DNA of 36,381 nucleotides from Nemertoderma westbladi (taxonomy: Eukaryota; Xenacoelomorpha; Nemertodermatida; Nemertodermatidae), in the NCBI GenBank assembly GCA_032718475.1, contig JAUCBJ010003186.1:1-36381 (forward strand), read 5' to 3'. Positions within the stretch are counted from its first letter, which is position 1, and every line of letters starts with the position of its first letter. The translations under genes and the position numbers were made by a program. The notes under the pieces are model-generated. The model saw only the letters and a program-made list of their open reading frames with translations. It had not been told where the DNA came from and did not search any database. This document shows, one piece after another, positions 10,634-20,597 of the stretch.

Positions 10634-11641
10634 GCCAACAACAACGTGTTAGTGAGGTATAGAACACTGAGAAGGGCCAACAACAACGTGTCAGTGAGGT
10701 ATGGAACACTGAGAAGGGCCAACAACAACGTGCCAGTGAGGTATAGAACACTGAGAAGGGCCAACAACAACGTGTCAGTGAGGTATAGAACACTGAGAAG
10801 GGCCAACAACAACGTGTCAGTGAGGTATAGAACACTGAGAAGGGCCAACAACAACGTGTCAGTGAGGTATAGAACACTGAGAAGGGCCAACAACAACGCG
10901 TCAGTGAGGTATAGATCACTGAGAAGGGCCAACAACAACGCGTCAGTGAGGTATAGAACACTGAGAAGGGCCAACAACAACGTGTCAGTGAGGTATAGAA
11001 CACTGAGAAGGGCCAACAACAACGTGTCAGTGAGGTATAGAACACTGAGAAGGGCCAACAACAACGCGTCAGTGAGGTATAGATCACTGAGAAGGGCCAA
11101 CAACAACGCGTCAGTGAGGTATAGAACACTGAGAAGGGCCAACAACAACGTGTCAGTGAGGTATAGAACACTGAGAAGGGCCAACAACAACGTGTCAGTG
11201 AGGTATAGAACACTGAGAAGGGCCAACAACAACGTGTCAGTGAGGTATAGAACACTGAGAAGGGCCAACAACAACGTGTCAGTGAGGTATAGAACACTGA
11301 GAAGGGCCAACAACAACGTGTCAGTGAGGTATAGAACACTGAGAAGGGCCAACAACAACGTGTCAGTGAGGTATGGAACACTGAGAAGGGCCAACAACAA
11401 CGTGTCAGTGAGGTATAGAACACTGAGAAGGGCCAACAACAACGTGTCAGTGAGGTATAGAACACTGAGAAGGGCCAACAACAACGTGTCAGTGAGGTAT
11501 AGAACACTGAGAAGGGCCAACAACAACGTGCCAGTGAGGTATAGATCACTGAGAAGGGCCAACAACAACGTGCCAGTGAGGTATAGATCACTGAGAAGGG
11601 CCAACAACAACGTGTCAGTGAGGTATAGAACACTGAGAAGG
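10634..11641. repeat. 42-bp minisatellite, exactly 24 units
   Basis: 1,008 bp = 24 x 42 with no indel. The unit core is GTGAGGTATAGAACACTGAG plus AAGGGCCAACAACAACGTGTCA. Variants (GCGTCAG, GATCACT, TATGGAAC, GCCAGTG) mark higher-order structure: a pair of GCGTCAG-type units recurs 168 bp (four units) later, at about 10898 and 11066. Because 42 is a multiple of three and the unit has no stop in several frames, long open frames arise on both strands (10535-11671 +, 11645-10623 -). They translate as 14-residue repeats (NNNVSVRYRTLRRA) and I do not regard them as genes. Confidence 0.96.
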
Positions 11642-11983
11642 ACATGTGCTCAGATGTGTTCGAAGTATTGACTCCTCACTGACTCATCCATCATTGACGA
11701 GAACGTTTTTCGGGATAAAACTAATGACATTCTGGCCGTTAGACCGACGGTCTATCAACCTGGGAAACGGTTAGGTTGTCATTGGCGAGTAAAGAATGTG
11801 TTTCGTGGTATTACAAAATTGTAACATGAAAATTGAAACAATTTAAAATGACTTTTAAAGAGAAACGCATTAAACCTATTTGGCCAGAGGGGGTTGGGTC
11901 ATTTTAGAAATTTGATTGTAAATCATCTGTATCTTTCAAATTCTTATTAAATTCTTTAACATTTTTATTTCAACTTCAATATA
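11642..11983. other. Intronic spacer, nothing recognised
   Basis: Single-copy-looking sequence between the 42-bp array and the MITE. No coding or repeat signal was seen. Confidence 0.45.
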
Positions 11984-12572
11984 TTAACCCTTTTCGTAAC
12001 AAAGATAAATTACCTAACTTTACTTTCAAGCTAAAAAAAAATATATTTGATCGGACCAAGGTTTATTTTCTTGTCGTACCACAGATTTTTATATAAAGAG
12101 AACCATAGGCCATTATTACTTACTTATCCTACCCTCAAAAGCGGCACACTGCCACCTTAATTTATGTAACAAAATTATTGGCTAAATTGAAATTAAATTT
12201 CATAAATTATGTAATTTAAAATTCCCTCAAACCAATAGAAACCCTTTCAAACCATTTTTCTGTCCAAATAAGTTATAAGAGGTTTAAATAAAGGCGGTAA
12301 CCTGCCGCCCTGGGGGACGGGATAATATATGTAATAGCGGCACCCTGCCGCCCTGGGGGACGGGATAATATATGTAATGGCGGCACTCTGCCGCACTAGG
12401 GGTTTTAAGTTATAATTATATAAAAGGCGGCACTCTGCCGCACCCTGGGGGTTCAGTTATAATTATGTAAAGGCGGCGCACTGCCGCCTTTATGAGCATG
12501 GTCCTTAATTATCAACAATGAAAAAGGCGGCAGTGTGCCGCCTATTTTAAGTGTCGGTACGCAAAGGGTTAA
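11984..12572 (-). mobile_element. piggyBac-like MITE copy 2 with TTAA target sites
   Basis: Flanked by TTAA on both sides (11984-11987 and 12569-12572). The ends are CCCTTTTCGTAAC and, read inward from the right, CCCTTTGCGTACC, matching at 11 of 13 positions. TTAA target duplication with CCCTTT-type ends is characteristic of piggyBac transposons. The 581-bp interior has no transposase. It holds seven hairpin boxes of the form GGCGGCA-n-TGCCGCC at about 12147-12540, some inside a 50-bp tandem subrepeat (CTGGGGGACGGGATAATATA, twice). It is listed on the minus strand because it is inverted relative to copy 1 at 1262-1835. Confidence 0.8.
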
Positions 12573-12782
12573 AATAGTGATCAAAATTTCATATTTGAGT
12601 TCAATATATAAGCATCTCACAGGGGTAATTTAAGTTAAAATTTTGGAATTTCAAAGCCGTTCCTACAAATATATTCTTCCTGCAGTAGCCTAAAATAATC
12701 AAAGCAATTTTGCAATTCAAATTAATCCCAATTTATCGAAAAATTTCAAAACAAATAATCTGATAACATACTTATTATATGT

Positions 12783-13040
12783 AACTTAGGCCTACTATTA
12801 TATTCATTTATGTAGGCCTACTGTTATGTACATATTTGTAGGCCTACCATTATGTCCATACATGTGGGTCTACTATTATGTTCATACCTGCCTTACCTCT
12901 AGACGAACATTTAAACAATTATGTTCATATATGTAGACCTACTGTTATGTTCATACCTGTAGACCTACTATTATGTTCATATGTAGGCCTACTGTTATGT
13001 TCATATCTGAAGGCAAACCATTATGTTCATAGCTGTAGCG
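12783..13040 (+). repeat. Small diverged array of the 26-bp repeat
   Basis: About nine irregular units of the family that forms the giant array at 22176-29539 (TAGGCCTACTATTATGTTCA type), with one stretch lacking the motif (about 12890-12920). Units are far more diverged than in the main array. It is in the same orientation, about 9 kb upstream. Confidence 0.85.
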
Positions 13041-13279
13041 TATTGTGCTAACTTTTCCAAAGTGCTAACTCAAAGTGCTAACTCGTGGTCCTTGCAATCT
13101 GAAACTTTGTCAAAACGTTTTTTAGACCATTTCCCACAAGTTAGCGCTTTACCACTTTTGCAGTCCAGTGTGTCATGTGTATGAAAAACTTGGCCCCCCT
13201 TAGCGGCATTATGGGAATTGGTACTTTTCAAACACACTTAAACACTCAAGAGTATGGAATGGCCATAATGCTAACTTAC

Positions 13280-13755
13280 AAACACACTTCTTACACTTAC
13301 ATTCCATTTGTACCCACTACCAAGTGTTAAATGATTATAAGACCGCAAATACCCTAATACGCTAACTCGCTGAATGTTAATTGCGAATACCCCTCCGTTT
13401 CGCGAATAGCCAATTGCACACGTAATTACCTAATAATAAAAGCGTTTTGCACAAACTGCGGGAGCGCTAAAGTCTTAACTTATTACTTTTAGATAGTCTT
13501 TGAAAGTACTCTATACAAAGTCCTAACCCGATAACTGTGTATTGTCATGGAAACGTAATGGTTTCTTACCTGGACATCCATACAATGTATTTCAATTTAT
13601 TGCACAGGCGATATATTATTATGTAGTGAGTGATTGCCGTGAAATGGAAATACCTAGATATATTGACAATCGTTATTTCAAAATTCATCCGGTCTAATTG
13701 TTGAGATACCACAAATTGAGGTTCTAAATTTGTGAAAATATTAGTGAAACAATTT
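13280..13755. repeat. Direct repeat, copy A
   Basis: Shares an ordered series of blocks with 14540-15012: AAATGATT.TAAGACCG, TTGCGAATACCCCTC, GGGAGCGCTAAAGTC, TACAAAGTCCTAACCCGATA, TATTGTCATGGAAAC, TGGTTTCTTACCTGGACAT, GACAATCGTTAT and TTAGTGAAACAAT. No open frame or terminal repeats were seen. It may be an old segmental duplication or two copies of an unclassified interspersed repeat. Confidence 0.75.
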
Positions 13756-14539
13756 TATGGTTAAAGAGAAAACTCTATTTGTTTTTATGTAAAGTAATGC
13801 GTAATTTTATCCCACAAAGTTGCCTTTTCTTTTATAACAGGTAAATTGCAATAATTAGTGCATTATAGGCGTACCTAAACGTGCGCTATTTTTATGAAAA
13901 TTAACAACTTCTCGATGTGGTGATATCCTCGTAACGCAGCTAAGTAATAATCACTAAATTAGTAACAATAAACTTCTATAACAAATATTGATAGTATTTC
14001 CCATTACTGATAACCATTGATTGTAGGCGAAGTGTAAGTTTAGTTGATGTACCAACTGCAATTAATTGCATAAAAAGGATATGAATTTCATGAATATTCC
14101 TAAACATTACAATATTAACGCTAATAATTAAGCATTCAGAACGCCCTTAAATTGACATAATTTAACAAAATGGCACCATTTTGTGAAAAGGGCACTGTCA
14201 ACGTTTATGAATGAATGACCCTTGTATATTTATGGAAACATCCCTCGCCACCCTCGCTCGGTACATATATACTGCTTATGTGAAACCCTTCACACAATCA
14301 TGTAAAATAGTTATAGTTTCACTTTTATCAATTTACAATATTTGCAGGAAAAAATAATACAATTCAATCATTATTCGTGTAACATCAGTTATAAATCGGT
14401 AAAATATGAAAGTTCCTTTACATAAATCATTACGTCGGTTTTTCTGACTTTTATTGTCTGCTATATTTTAATTTTTTTTACCTATTATTATCAATAAAGT
14501 TTTTACTTTCTCTCGTGTTATTTTAATTTTCGTTGGTTA
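13756..14539. other. Spacer between the two direct repeats
   Basis: AT-rich sequence with no recognised genes, TIRs or tandem repeats. Confidence 0.45.
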
Positions 14540-15012
14540 GTCAATCACACTTATATTCAATTTGTACTAAGTGCTAAATGATTGTAAGACCGAAAATATT
14601 GATTGCGAATACCCCTCAGTTTCGCAAATAACAAATTTCACATCGAACACAAAAATAAAACCGTTTGCATAAACTCCGGGAGCGCTAAAGTCCTAACTTA
14701 TACTTTCTTTTGAAAGTACTTTATACAAAGTCCTAACCCGATAATTTTGTATTGTCATGGAAACCTAATGGTTTCTTACCTGGACATTGACAACTAGTCT
14801 AATGAAACATAGGCAAACCAAAATTTATTCCCAGACTGAAACGAATAAGAATGGTGAAATGGAAAACTTACACATAGATAGACAATCGTTATTAGAATAT
14901 TTCCTCGTTTCGTCTATTGTTGAGATATAATAAAATACATAAAACACAAACTCAAACTGTGGCAAATTTAATTTGGGTTGTAAATTGGTGAAATTAGTTA
15001 GTGAAACAATAA
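14540..15012. repeat. Direct repeat, copy B
   Basis: Partner of copy A, in the same orientation about 1.25 kb to the right, diverged by substitutions and small indels. An open frame at 15043-14825 (-) lies partly inside it and is not supported as a gene. Confidence 0.75.
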
Positions 15013-15744
15013 ATATAATATGCGTCAGATTAATAATTAACAATTGTTAAAATTCAAAACAATTAAAATTCACTATAATGATAGGCTGCTCAGAGTAACT
15101 TAAACCCACCTAAATAATTCCCTTGAGTGAATTCTATCCGCGTAGGAGAAATTAAATATAAAAATGTTAATTATGCGATCATTTTAGAAATTTTGATCTT
15201 ATGAAAAGATAATGAAAGGAGTCATAGTGAAATTCTCATATTAAAGCAACGTTTCAAAACCAATCCGGATAATTCTAAAGTGCCGTGGGAAAATAAATTA
15301 ACACAGTCCAAGAATTGGAGCCGCACCTAACTAATATATCGTGGACACTGATAAAACACAAGATATACTGTATAATAATAATTTTGATGAATAATATGAA
15401 GCATTAGTTGCATCATTAACTGAAAAATATGACTCATCTCATTGCACTGATTCAAATGAATAGCCTTGAATTATTATATAGGAGCTGCAATTTTGAACGG
15501 CAATTTTGATATTTTGTATCTCTTAGAATTTTCCCAGAAGTCTTTTTCCCAAGTTTTGTTTTGAATCCGTTACTTTAAAATGATGATCCATTACCAAATT
15601 TAATATAACATTCCCTTGCAATAAATAGACCTATAAACTGATCTGAAATTTTCAAAACCAAGTTTCATATCGTCACTACTGTAATCTTTGACAAGTTTTT
15701 CTGATAAATGAAAAATCAGGTATCCCGAATGCCAACTAGCTAAA
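15013..15744. other. Intronic sequence, nothing recognised
   Basis: AT-rich, with no open frame with protein features and no tandem repeats. Confidence 0.45.
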
Positions 15745-16012
15745 GTAAAGTAAATTTTCTTCGGCCGCTTGGCCAGGGATTACGCACAAAGTCTGACGAC
15801 TTATTTCCAGTGCGGTCCCCCCAGAACTTTACTCCCCAGAGGAAACTCTAGTACACATTTAGCTACCACTTAAGGATGCAAGGCAGAGATGCGCCCTGGC
15901 TGGTCCCTTTAAAGTATTCGTGCCAAAACGAAAACTGCCCTGGCCCATTGAGGATCGAACCCACGACCTACGGGAGATGTGAATTCAATGCAACCACTAC
16001 ACCAATGTGGAA
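15745..16012 (-). mobile_element. tRNA-derived SINE
   Basis: On the minus strand the head reads TGGTGTAGTGG (pol III A box, near 16006-15996) followed about 30 nt later by GGTTCGATCC (B box, near 15960-15950), the internal promoter of a tRNA. A tRNA-unrelated body follows, with GTAAAGTTCTGGGGGGACCG, and it ends in TTTACTTTAC-type short repeats near 15750. A functional tRNA gene is unlikely because no acceptor stem pairs and the body continues well past a tRNA's length. The family is not identified. Confidence 0.75.
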
Positions 16013-16110
16013 GCTAGGATCGGCATGCAGCATTGCAGCTGCATCTTTAAAAATGCTGTGCCGTCTTGTCGACAAAATTGCGCCGCCATAACTCCCTATC
16101 ACCCATGCAG
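16013..16110 (-). mobile_element. 3'-end stub of the RTE-like LINE
   Basis: On the minus strand this matches the last 100 bases of the RTE copy at 16650-20245: CATGGGTGATAGGGAG, then GGCGGCGCAATTTTGTCGAC, then AGATGCAGCTGCAATG to CCGATCCTAG. It runs directly into the SINE head with no spacer, so the two are adjacent as RTE tail followed by SINE. Confidence 0.8.
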
Positions 16111-16649
16111 GGTTGTTTGAATTAAATCATTGATTTGAATCATGATTTAAATCACATATAAAAATTAAACAAAATCAGATAGTTTTGATTTTTTTTAAAT
16201 CATGAATTTTATCAATCATGCTTTAAGGCCAGGATAAACATTGCATTACTGATTATTAATAAATGATTCAAATTACCTAAATATTTACATGAAAATACAG
16301 TATCATCTCGCATTTCCAATACCATACAGTATTCACAGGCCCATTAATTAAGTTGTACTTTAGAGTTCTATTCAGTTTGTTGTTTATTTAGTTTATATTC
16401 GAATTCAGACTTTTCGGGGTTTCCGGGATCGGGACCGGGATTATTCCTCTCGAGATCCCGTTTTACGGGATCGGTATTGTAATTTTGGATTAAATTCATG
16501 AAAGTTAATAGTATATGAGGCAGGTTTTCAGTAACACTCACTTTATTTTACACTTCTGAAATATTAGTAAGATAAAGTTATATTAAAATTATCTTATAAT
16601 TGAATTGAATTTTGTCAGGTCAGGTATTCTAGGTCATTGATCAAGAAAA
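16111..16649. other. Intronic DNA with ATTTAAATC-rich and GGGATCCCG-type repeats
   Basis: Palindromic ATTTAAAT strings (16116-16205) and GGGATCGGGACCGGGAT with GAGATCCCG (16425-16475) recur on the other side of the RTE, at 20470-20575 and 20360-20420. The two sides may be halves of one older repeat split by the RTE insertion. No terminal repeats or transposase are evident. Confidence 0.5.
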
Positions 16650-16800
16650 CTTGCCACCTCCATGCAGCATAAAGGAGGTGCCACCTGTAGCTGCATAGAC
16701 CCTCTTACTAGGGCAAATCTGGTCCTGTAACTAGGACCCCCTTCGTTCTGGGATAAGGACGCCCTTGGTCCTGGATTAAGGGCCCATATACTTGGATGCA

Positions 16801-17036
16801 GGGGTATATGGCCTGACCAGGCAGATGGTGATCTACCAATGGCTGGTCAGGAGTAGAGTGTTCTCATGTCCACTCTGAGAGCACTTCACTGCGACCTGCA
16901 CCTGGCAGCAAGGGTACAGGGCATGACCCAGCAGATGAGCTGCAACAGCCAATGGTGGGTCATGTGCGCCAGAGTAGATATGGGTGATGGGCCTCATATC
17001 TGACTCCATTGCGACACCCACCCTGTGGAATGGCAA
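16801..17036 (+). repeat. Two tandem subrepeats in the RTE 5' UTR
   Basis: Two diverged units of about 112-124 bp: GGTATATGGCCTGACCAGGC... then GGTACAGGGCATGACCCAGC.... Both continue with CAGATG, CCAATGG(C/T)GG(G)TCA, AGAGTAGA and TGCGAC. Tandem 5' monomers often carry promoter activity in LINEs; that role is inferred here. Confidence 0.65.
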
Positions 17037-17239
17037 ACCAGGGTGCGGTATTTGCCCCGAGAGCTGACTCGGCAAAAAAGCACCCCCCAACCCCCACTAT
17101 GGATTACATTAGCAATGCGGAGGTCCGGCCACTAGAGGCCAGTGGAATTACCGGACACAATCGGCCTCACAGGCGTCAGTTAACTCCTGACCGGCTGCCT
17201 GTCTCACCCCCTACTGGATAGAGAGCAGCCAACAATTCT

Positions 17240-20196
17240 ATGAGTCCCTTTCCTGATGACCTTTCTGGCCCAAACCCTGGGTCACCAGGGAGGCCAGATT
17301 GTGATGGGGAGAGGGATTCTGGAGTTGGAGGCTACTCTCATGTTCCACCCCGACCAACAAAGCCATTGGTGAATCTGAGGCAAGTCACAAGACTAGCCTC
17401 AGTAAACACCCTAACACTCGGGTCCCCAATGCGACAAGGTGAGCTGACTGCCTTGGCAGATAAGCTTTCTCTTAGCGCAGTGGGTGTTCAAGAGCACCGA
17501 ATGCAGACTGGACAGACTGATGAGGTTCTGATTAAGGACATGGGGGGCGGTTGGCGACTCGCCCTCGCGTCAGCAGATGATAGTGGCAATGGTGGAATTG
17601 GTCTATTGATGAATCCAACTGCACATGCAGCATTGGACAAAATAGACCAAATCTCTAACCGCATCATCCGTTGCCACTTCTCATGTTCTGGAAGACTGGC
17701 TAAGAAGTTTCCTAAGGTGGTTCTGATTGTGTGCTACTCTCCAACTAGTGTTGCCCCAGTAGAGGAGGTGGAAAATTTCTACCACAATCTACAAGCAGCT
17801 ACTGATGGAGTGGATCAACATGCATTCTTAACATTCCTGGGAGACTTTAATGCAAGTCTGCATCAATCACCTACATCGCCCTGGGTCTATAGCAATAGTG
17901 TTAACCGAAATTATGTTCATCTTCAGGATTTTATCTCTGGAAATGGATTGTTTTCGGCTGGAACCCAGTTCAAGAAGCGAACTGGAAAGCTATGGACTCA
18001 TAGTGGACCCAGTGGTCACAAGTCCCAGATAGACCATATTCTGTTTCGTAGGAAATACAGGAGCTCTATACAAGACTGTAATGCATTTACACTTCGACAC
18101 TTCTCCAGTTATCACCGCCTTATTGTGGCCAACGTAAGACTAAGTCTGCGTGCTAGCAGAACAACGAAATCTGCCTTGCCGCGGCATGACTGGTCCTCTC
18201 TGTTGCAACAGCCAAGTGTGAGATCCAGCTTTACACTACAGCTGAGCAACAGGTATGAGGCTCTTGCCTCTGAGGTGGCAGATCACTGTGAGGGCTATAC
18301 TGCCTTTACAGAAGCAGTTAAGTTAGCAGCTGCAGAAACAGTTCCTGTATACCCTCGAAACAGGAAAAGGGCCCCCTGGACTGACAACAAAATTCAGAAG
18401 TGCCGAAATGACCTTCATAAGGCGCAGAAAGAGTCCCGACTCAAACAGACTACAGCGGCCAAGAATGCAGTTAAGGCTGCATCTAGGTCCCTGAACAGGC
18501 AGTACTCTGTTGATCTACAGGAGCTAATAAACCAACAGGTTGATGCCATCAATGATGCTGACGACAGCAGGCAATCATCCCAGGCATGGAAATCAATCAA
18601 TCTGCTTACTGGGCGGAAAAGCCAACCAACCACCAAGGTTAAGGCTGAATCACCAGCCGATCGCCTCAATGGTTGGAAAGCCCACTTTGAAAAGCTCCTC
18701 AATAATGACAGGGTATTGCCTGATAACTTTATAGAAGTAAAAGTGTCTGAGTCTGTACTCCCAGATATTCCAATTGGCGATATCTCCTTTGCAGAAGTGA
18801 AGGCTGCTGCAAAGAGCATTAAGACCAATCGTGCCAGTGGAGTAGATGGTGTTCCCCCTGAGGTCTTTAAAATACCTGAGTGTTTAAAGCTCATCTATCC
18901 CATCACAGTAGACATGTACCGAACAACAAGAGTCCCACAAGAAATGAAAACAAATAAGTTGGTGCCAGTTCCCAAGAAGGGCAACCTAACACTCTATGGT
19001 TCTTTTCGGGGAATCTCCTTGATCTCGATTGCTGCAAAGCTATACAATAGGATTCTATTAAATCGCATCAGGGATCCCATTGAGAGACTGCTCCGTGGAA
19101 ATCAGAATGGGTTCCGTAAAGGTCGTGAGACCATGGAGCCCATTTTGGCACTTAGAAGGATAATTGAAGAATTATCAAAAAAGAAAGACAGGCATCTGGC
19201 TGTTATCTTTGTTGACTTCTTCAAGGCCTTTGATTCAGTCTCTCGCTCACGTATGTTCAGCATACTTTCATTATATGGGATTCCTGATGAAATTATTGCA
19301 GCAATCAGATCAGTATACGATGGTTCGACAACATTTGTGTCTACTGTTGACGGTGACACAGAACCATTTGAAGTGTTATGGGGCGTCCTCCAAGGGGACA
19401 CACTTGCACCATTCTTGTTCATTATTGTGGTTGACTATGTTCTACGCATGTCCTTAGATCATCATAATGATGATGGGGTGATGATAACTCCACCTACTGG
19501 CTCCAGAAGTCGAGGAAATCCTGCCAAGTACCTAACTGATCTAGACTTTGCTGATGACTTAGGAGTACTCTCAGAATCATTAGAAGGAGCTCAAAGGATG
19601 GTATGCTTGAGCATGTGGACGACTTCTGTTACCTAGGATCATGGATCCGGAAGTCAGGTGAGGACCTTCGAATACGTAAGGGAAAGGCATGGGCAGCCTT
19701 GAATAGGCTTTCCAGGATTTGGAAGTCACCGAGAATTAATCGGAAACTTAAGGTCCGATTATTTAGAGCAGCAGTAGTTCCAGTACTCCTCTACGGGAGG
19801 CCATGCTGGGCTCTAACTGCTGAGGACACCAAATCTCTGGATGGCACATTCACAAGAATGCTACGCCGGGTTCATTGTGTCAAGTACAATGCACACATCT
19901 CCAACCAGACACTATATAACATTGGAGGTGTCTCATTGGTTCCCCCAAGCTTGACACTAGAACAAAATCGCCTCCGCTTTGCAGGACATTGCTTTCGCCG
20001 TGAGGACCAGCCAGTGTATAATCTTGTACTTTGGCAGCCTCATGGAGTGAATAAGCATGGTGGACAGCCCATGACTTTCTTGAGACGCATCTTAAAGGAC
20101 ACTGGCCTTAAAAATGCAGATGATCTAGCAAATGTCATGGGTGATAGGGAGTTGTGGCGGTGCAATTTTGTTGACAAGCCGGCACAGCATTCTTAA
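17240..20196 (+). pseudogene. RTE-like endonuclease/reverse transcriptase with internal deletion
   Basis: Starts at ATG 17240 (MSPFPDDLSG). Endonuclease from about residue 50: VGVQEHR, LGDFNAS near 17840 and SQIDHILF near 18030. The SDH catalytic motif reads SSYHRL near 18105, so its Asp appears replaced by Tyr. RT blocks: RASGVDGVPPEV near 18835, FVDFFKAFDSV near 19210, LQGDTLAP near 19390 and an intact LDFADDLG near 19545. After LEGAQR (about 19595) the frame switches; sister copies have about 130 extra bases here, so copy 1 has a frame-breaking deletion. The C-terminal part (19603-20196) resumes at GMLEHVDDFCYLGSW and runs to KPAQHS with stop. Encoded activity is very unlikely. Confidence 0.9.
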
Positions 20197-20245
20197 AAAT
20201 GCAGCTGCAATGCAGCATGCCGATCCTAGTAGTAGTAGTAGTAGT

Positions 20246-20597
20246 ATAATTGATTACTGGATGGTTTACTGAAATAAAAATTAGATATAATCAAAACATT
20301 TCCGTTCTGCTGGAACTTTTTTTTAGATGTTCAACAAATTTATTTAACCATTTAAACTTCGGGATCCCGTTTCAAAAAAGTCGGAATCGGGATTCGATAT
20401 TTCGCTGGGATCCCGGTTTTTCGGTTTTTTTTTAAACATTAGTGCATTGATGAAGCCAGAAGTCTTCCGATTGTTTAAATATAAAATCTGATTTAAATAA
20501 AAAAATCTGATTTAAATAAAAAAATCTGATTTAAATAAAAAAATCTGATTTAAATAAGAAAAAAGTGATTTAAATGGGTGACTACAAAACAAAGCTT
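20246..20597. other. Spacer with GGGATCCCG and AAATCTGATTTAAAT repeats
   Basis: GGGATCCCG-type strings (20360-20420), then four to five tandem units of about 19 bp containing AAATCTGATTTAAATAAA at about 20483-20570. These echo the sequences left of the RTE (16111-16475). Confidence 0.65.

Larger units (their letters stand above)
16650..20245 (+). mobile_element. RTE-like LINE, copy 1 (near full length, broken)
   Basis: A GC-richer element than its surroundings: 5' UTR with tandem subrepeats, one long ORF with endonuclease and reverse transcriptase, then a short 3' region ending in a (TAG)n tail (AGTAGTAGTAGTAGTA at about 20228-20245). A short simple-repeat tail instead of poly-A is usual for RTE-type elements. 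Three further pieces of the family lie in the window in addition to the stub at 16013. No target-site duplication was found. Confidence 0.85.

Noticed and set aside
10535-11671. 378-codon basic repeat protein (NNNVSVRYRTLRRA)n
   Set aside because: The 42-bp unit is a multiple of three and open on both strands; the sequence behaves as a minisatellite, with no flanking exon signals or protein features.
13755-14540. LTR retrotransposon between the two direct repeats
   Set aside because: No gag/pol-like coding, no primer-binding site or polypurine tract, and the repeats lack TG...CA ends.
15950-16010. A functional tRNA gene
   Set aside because: A and B boxes are present but acceptor-stem pairing is not, and the transcript would continue into a SINE body.
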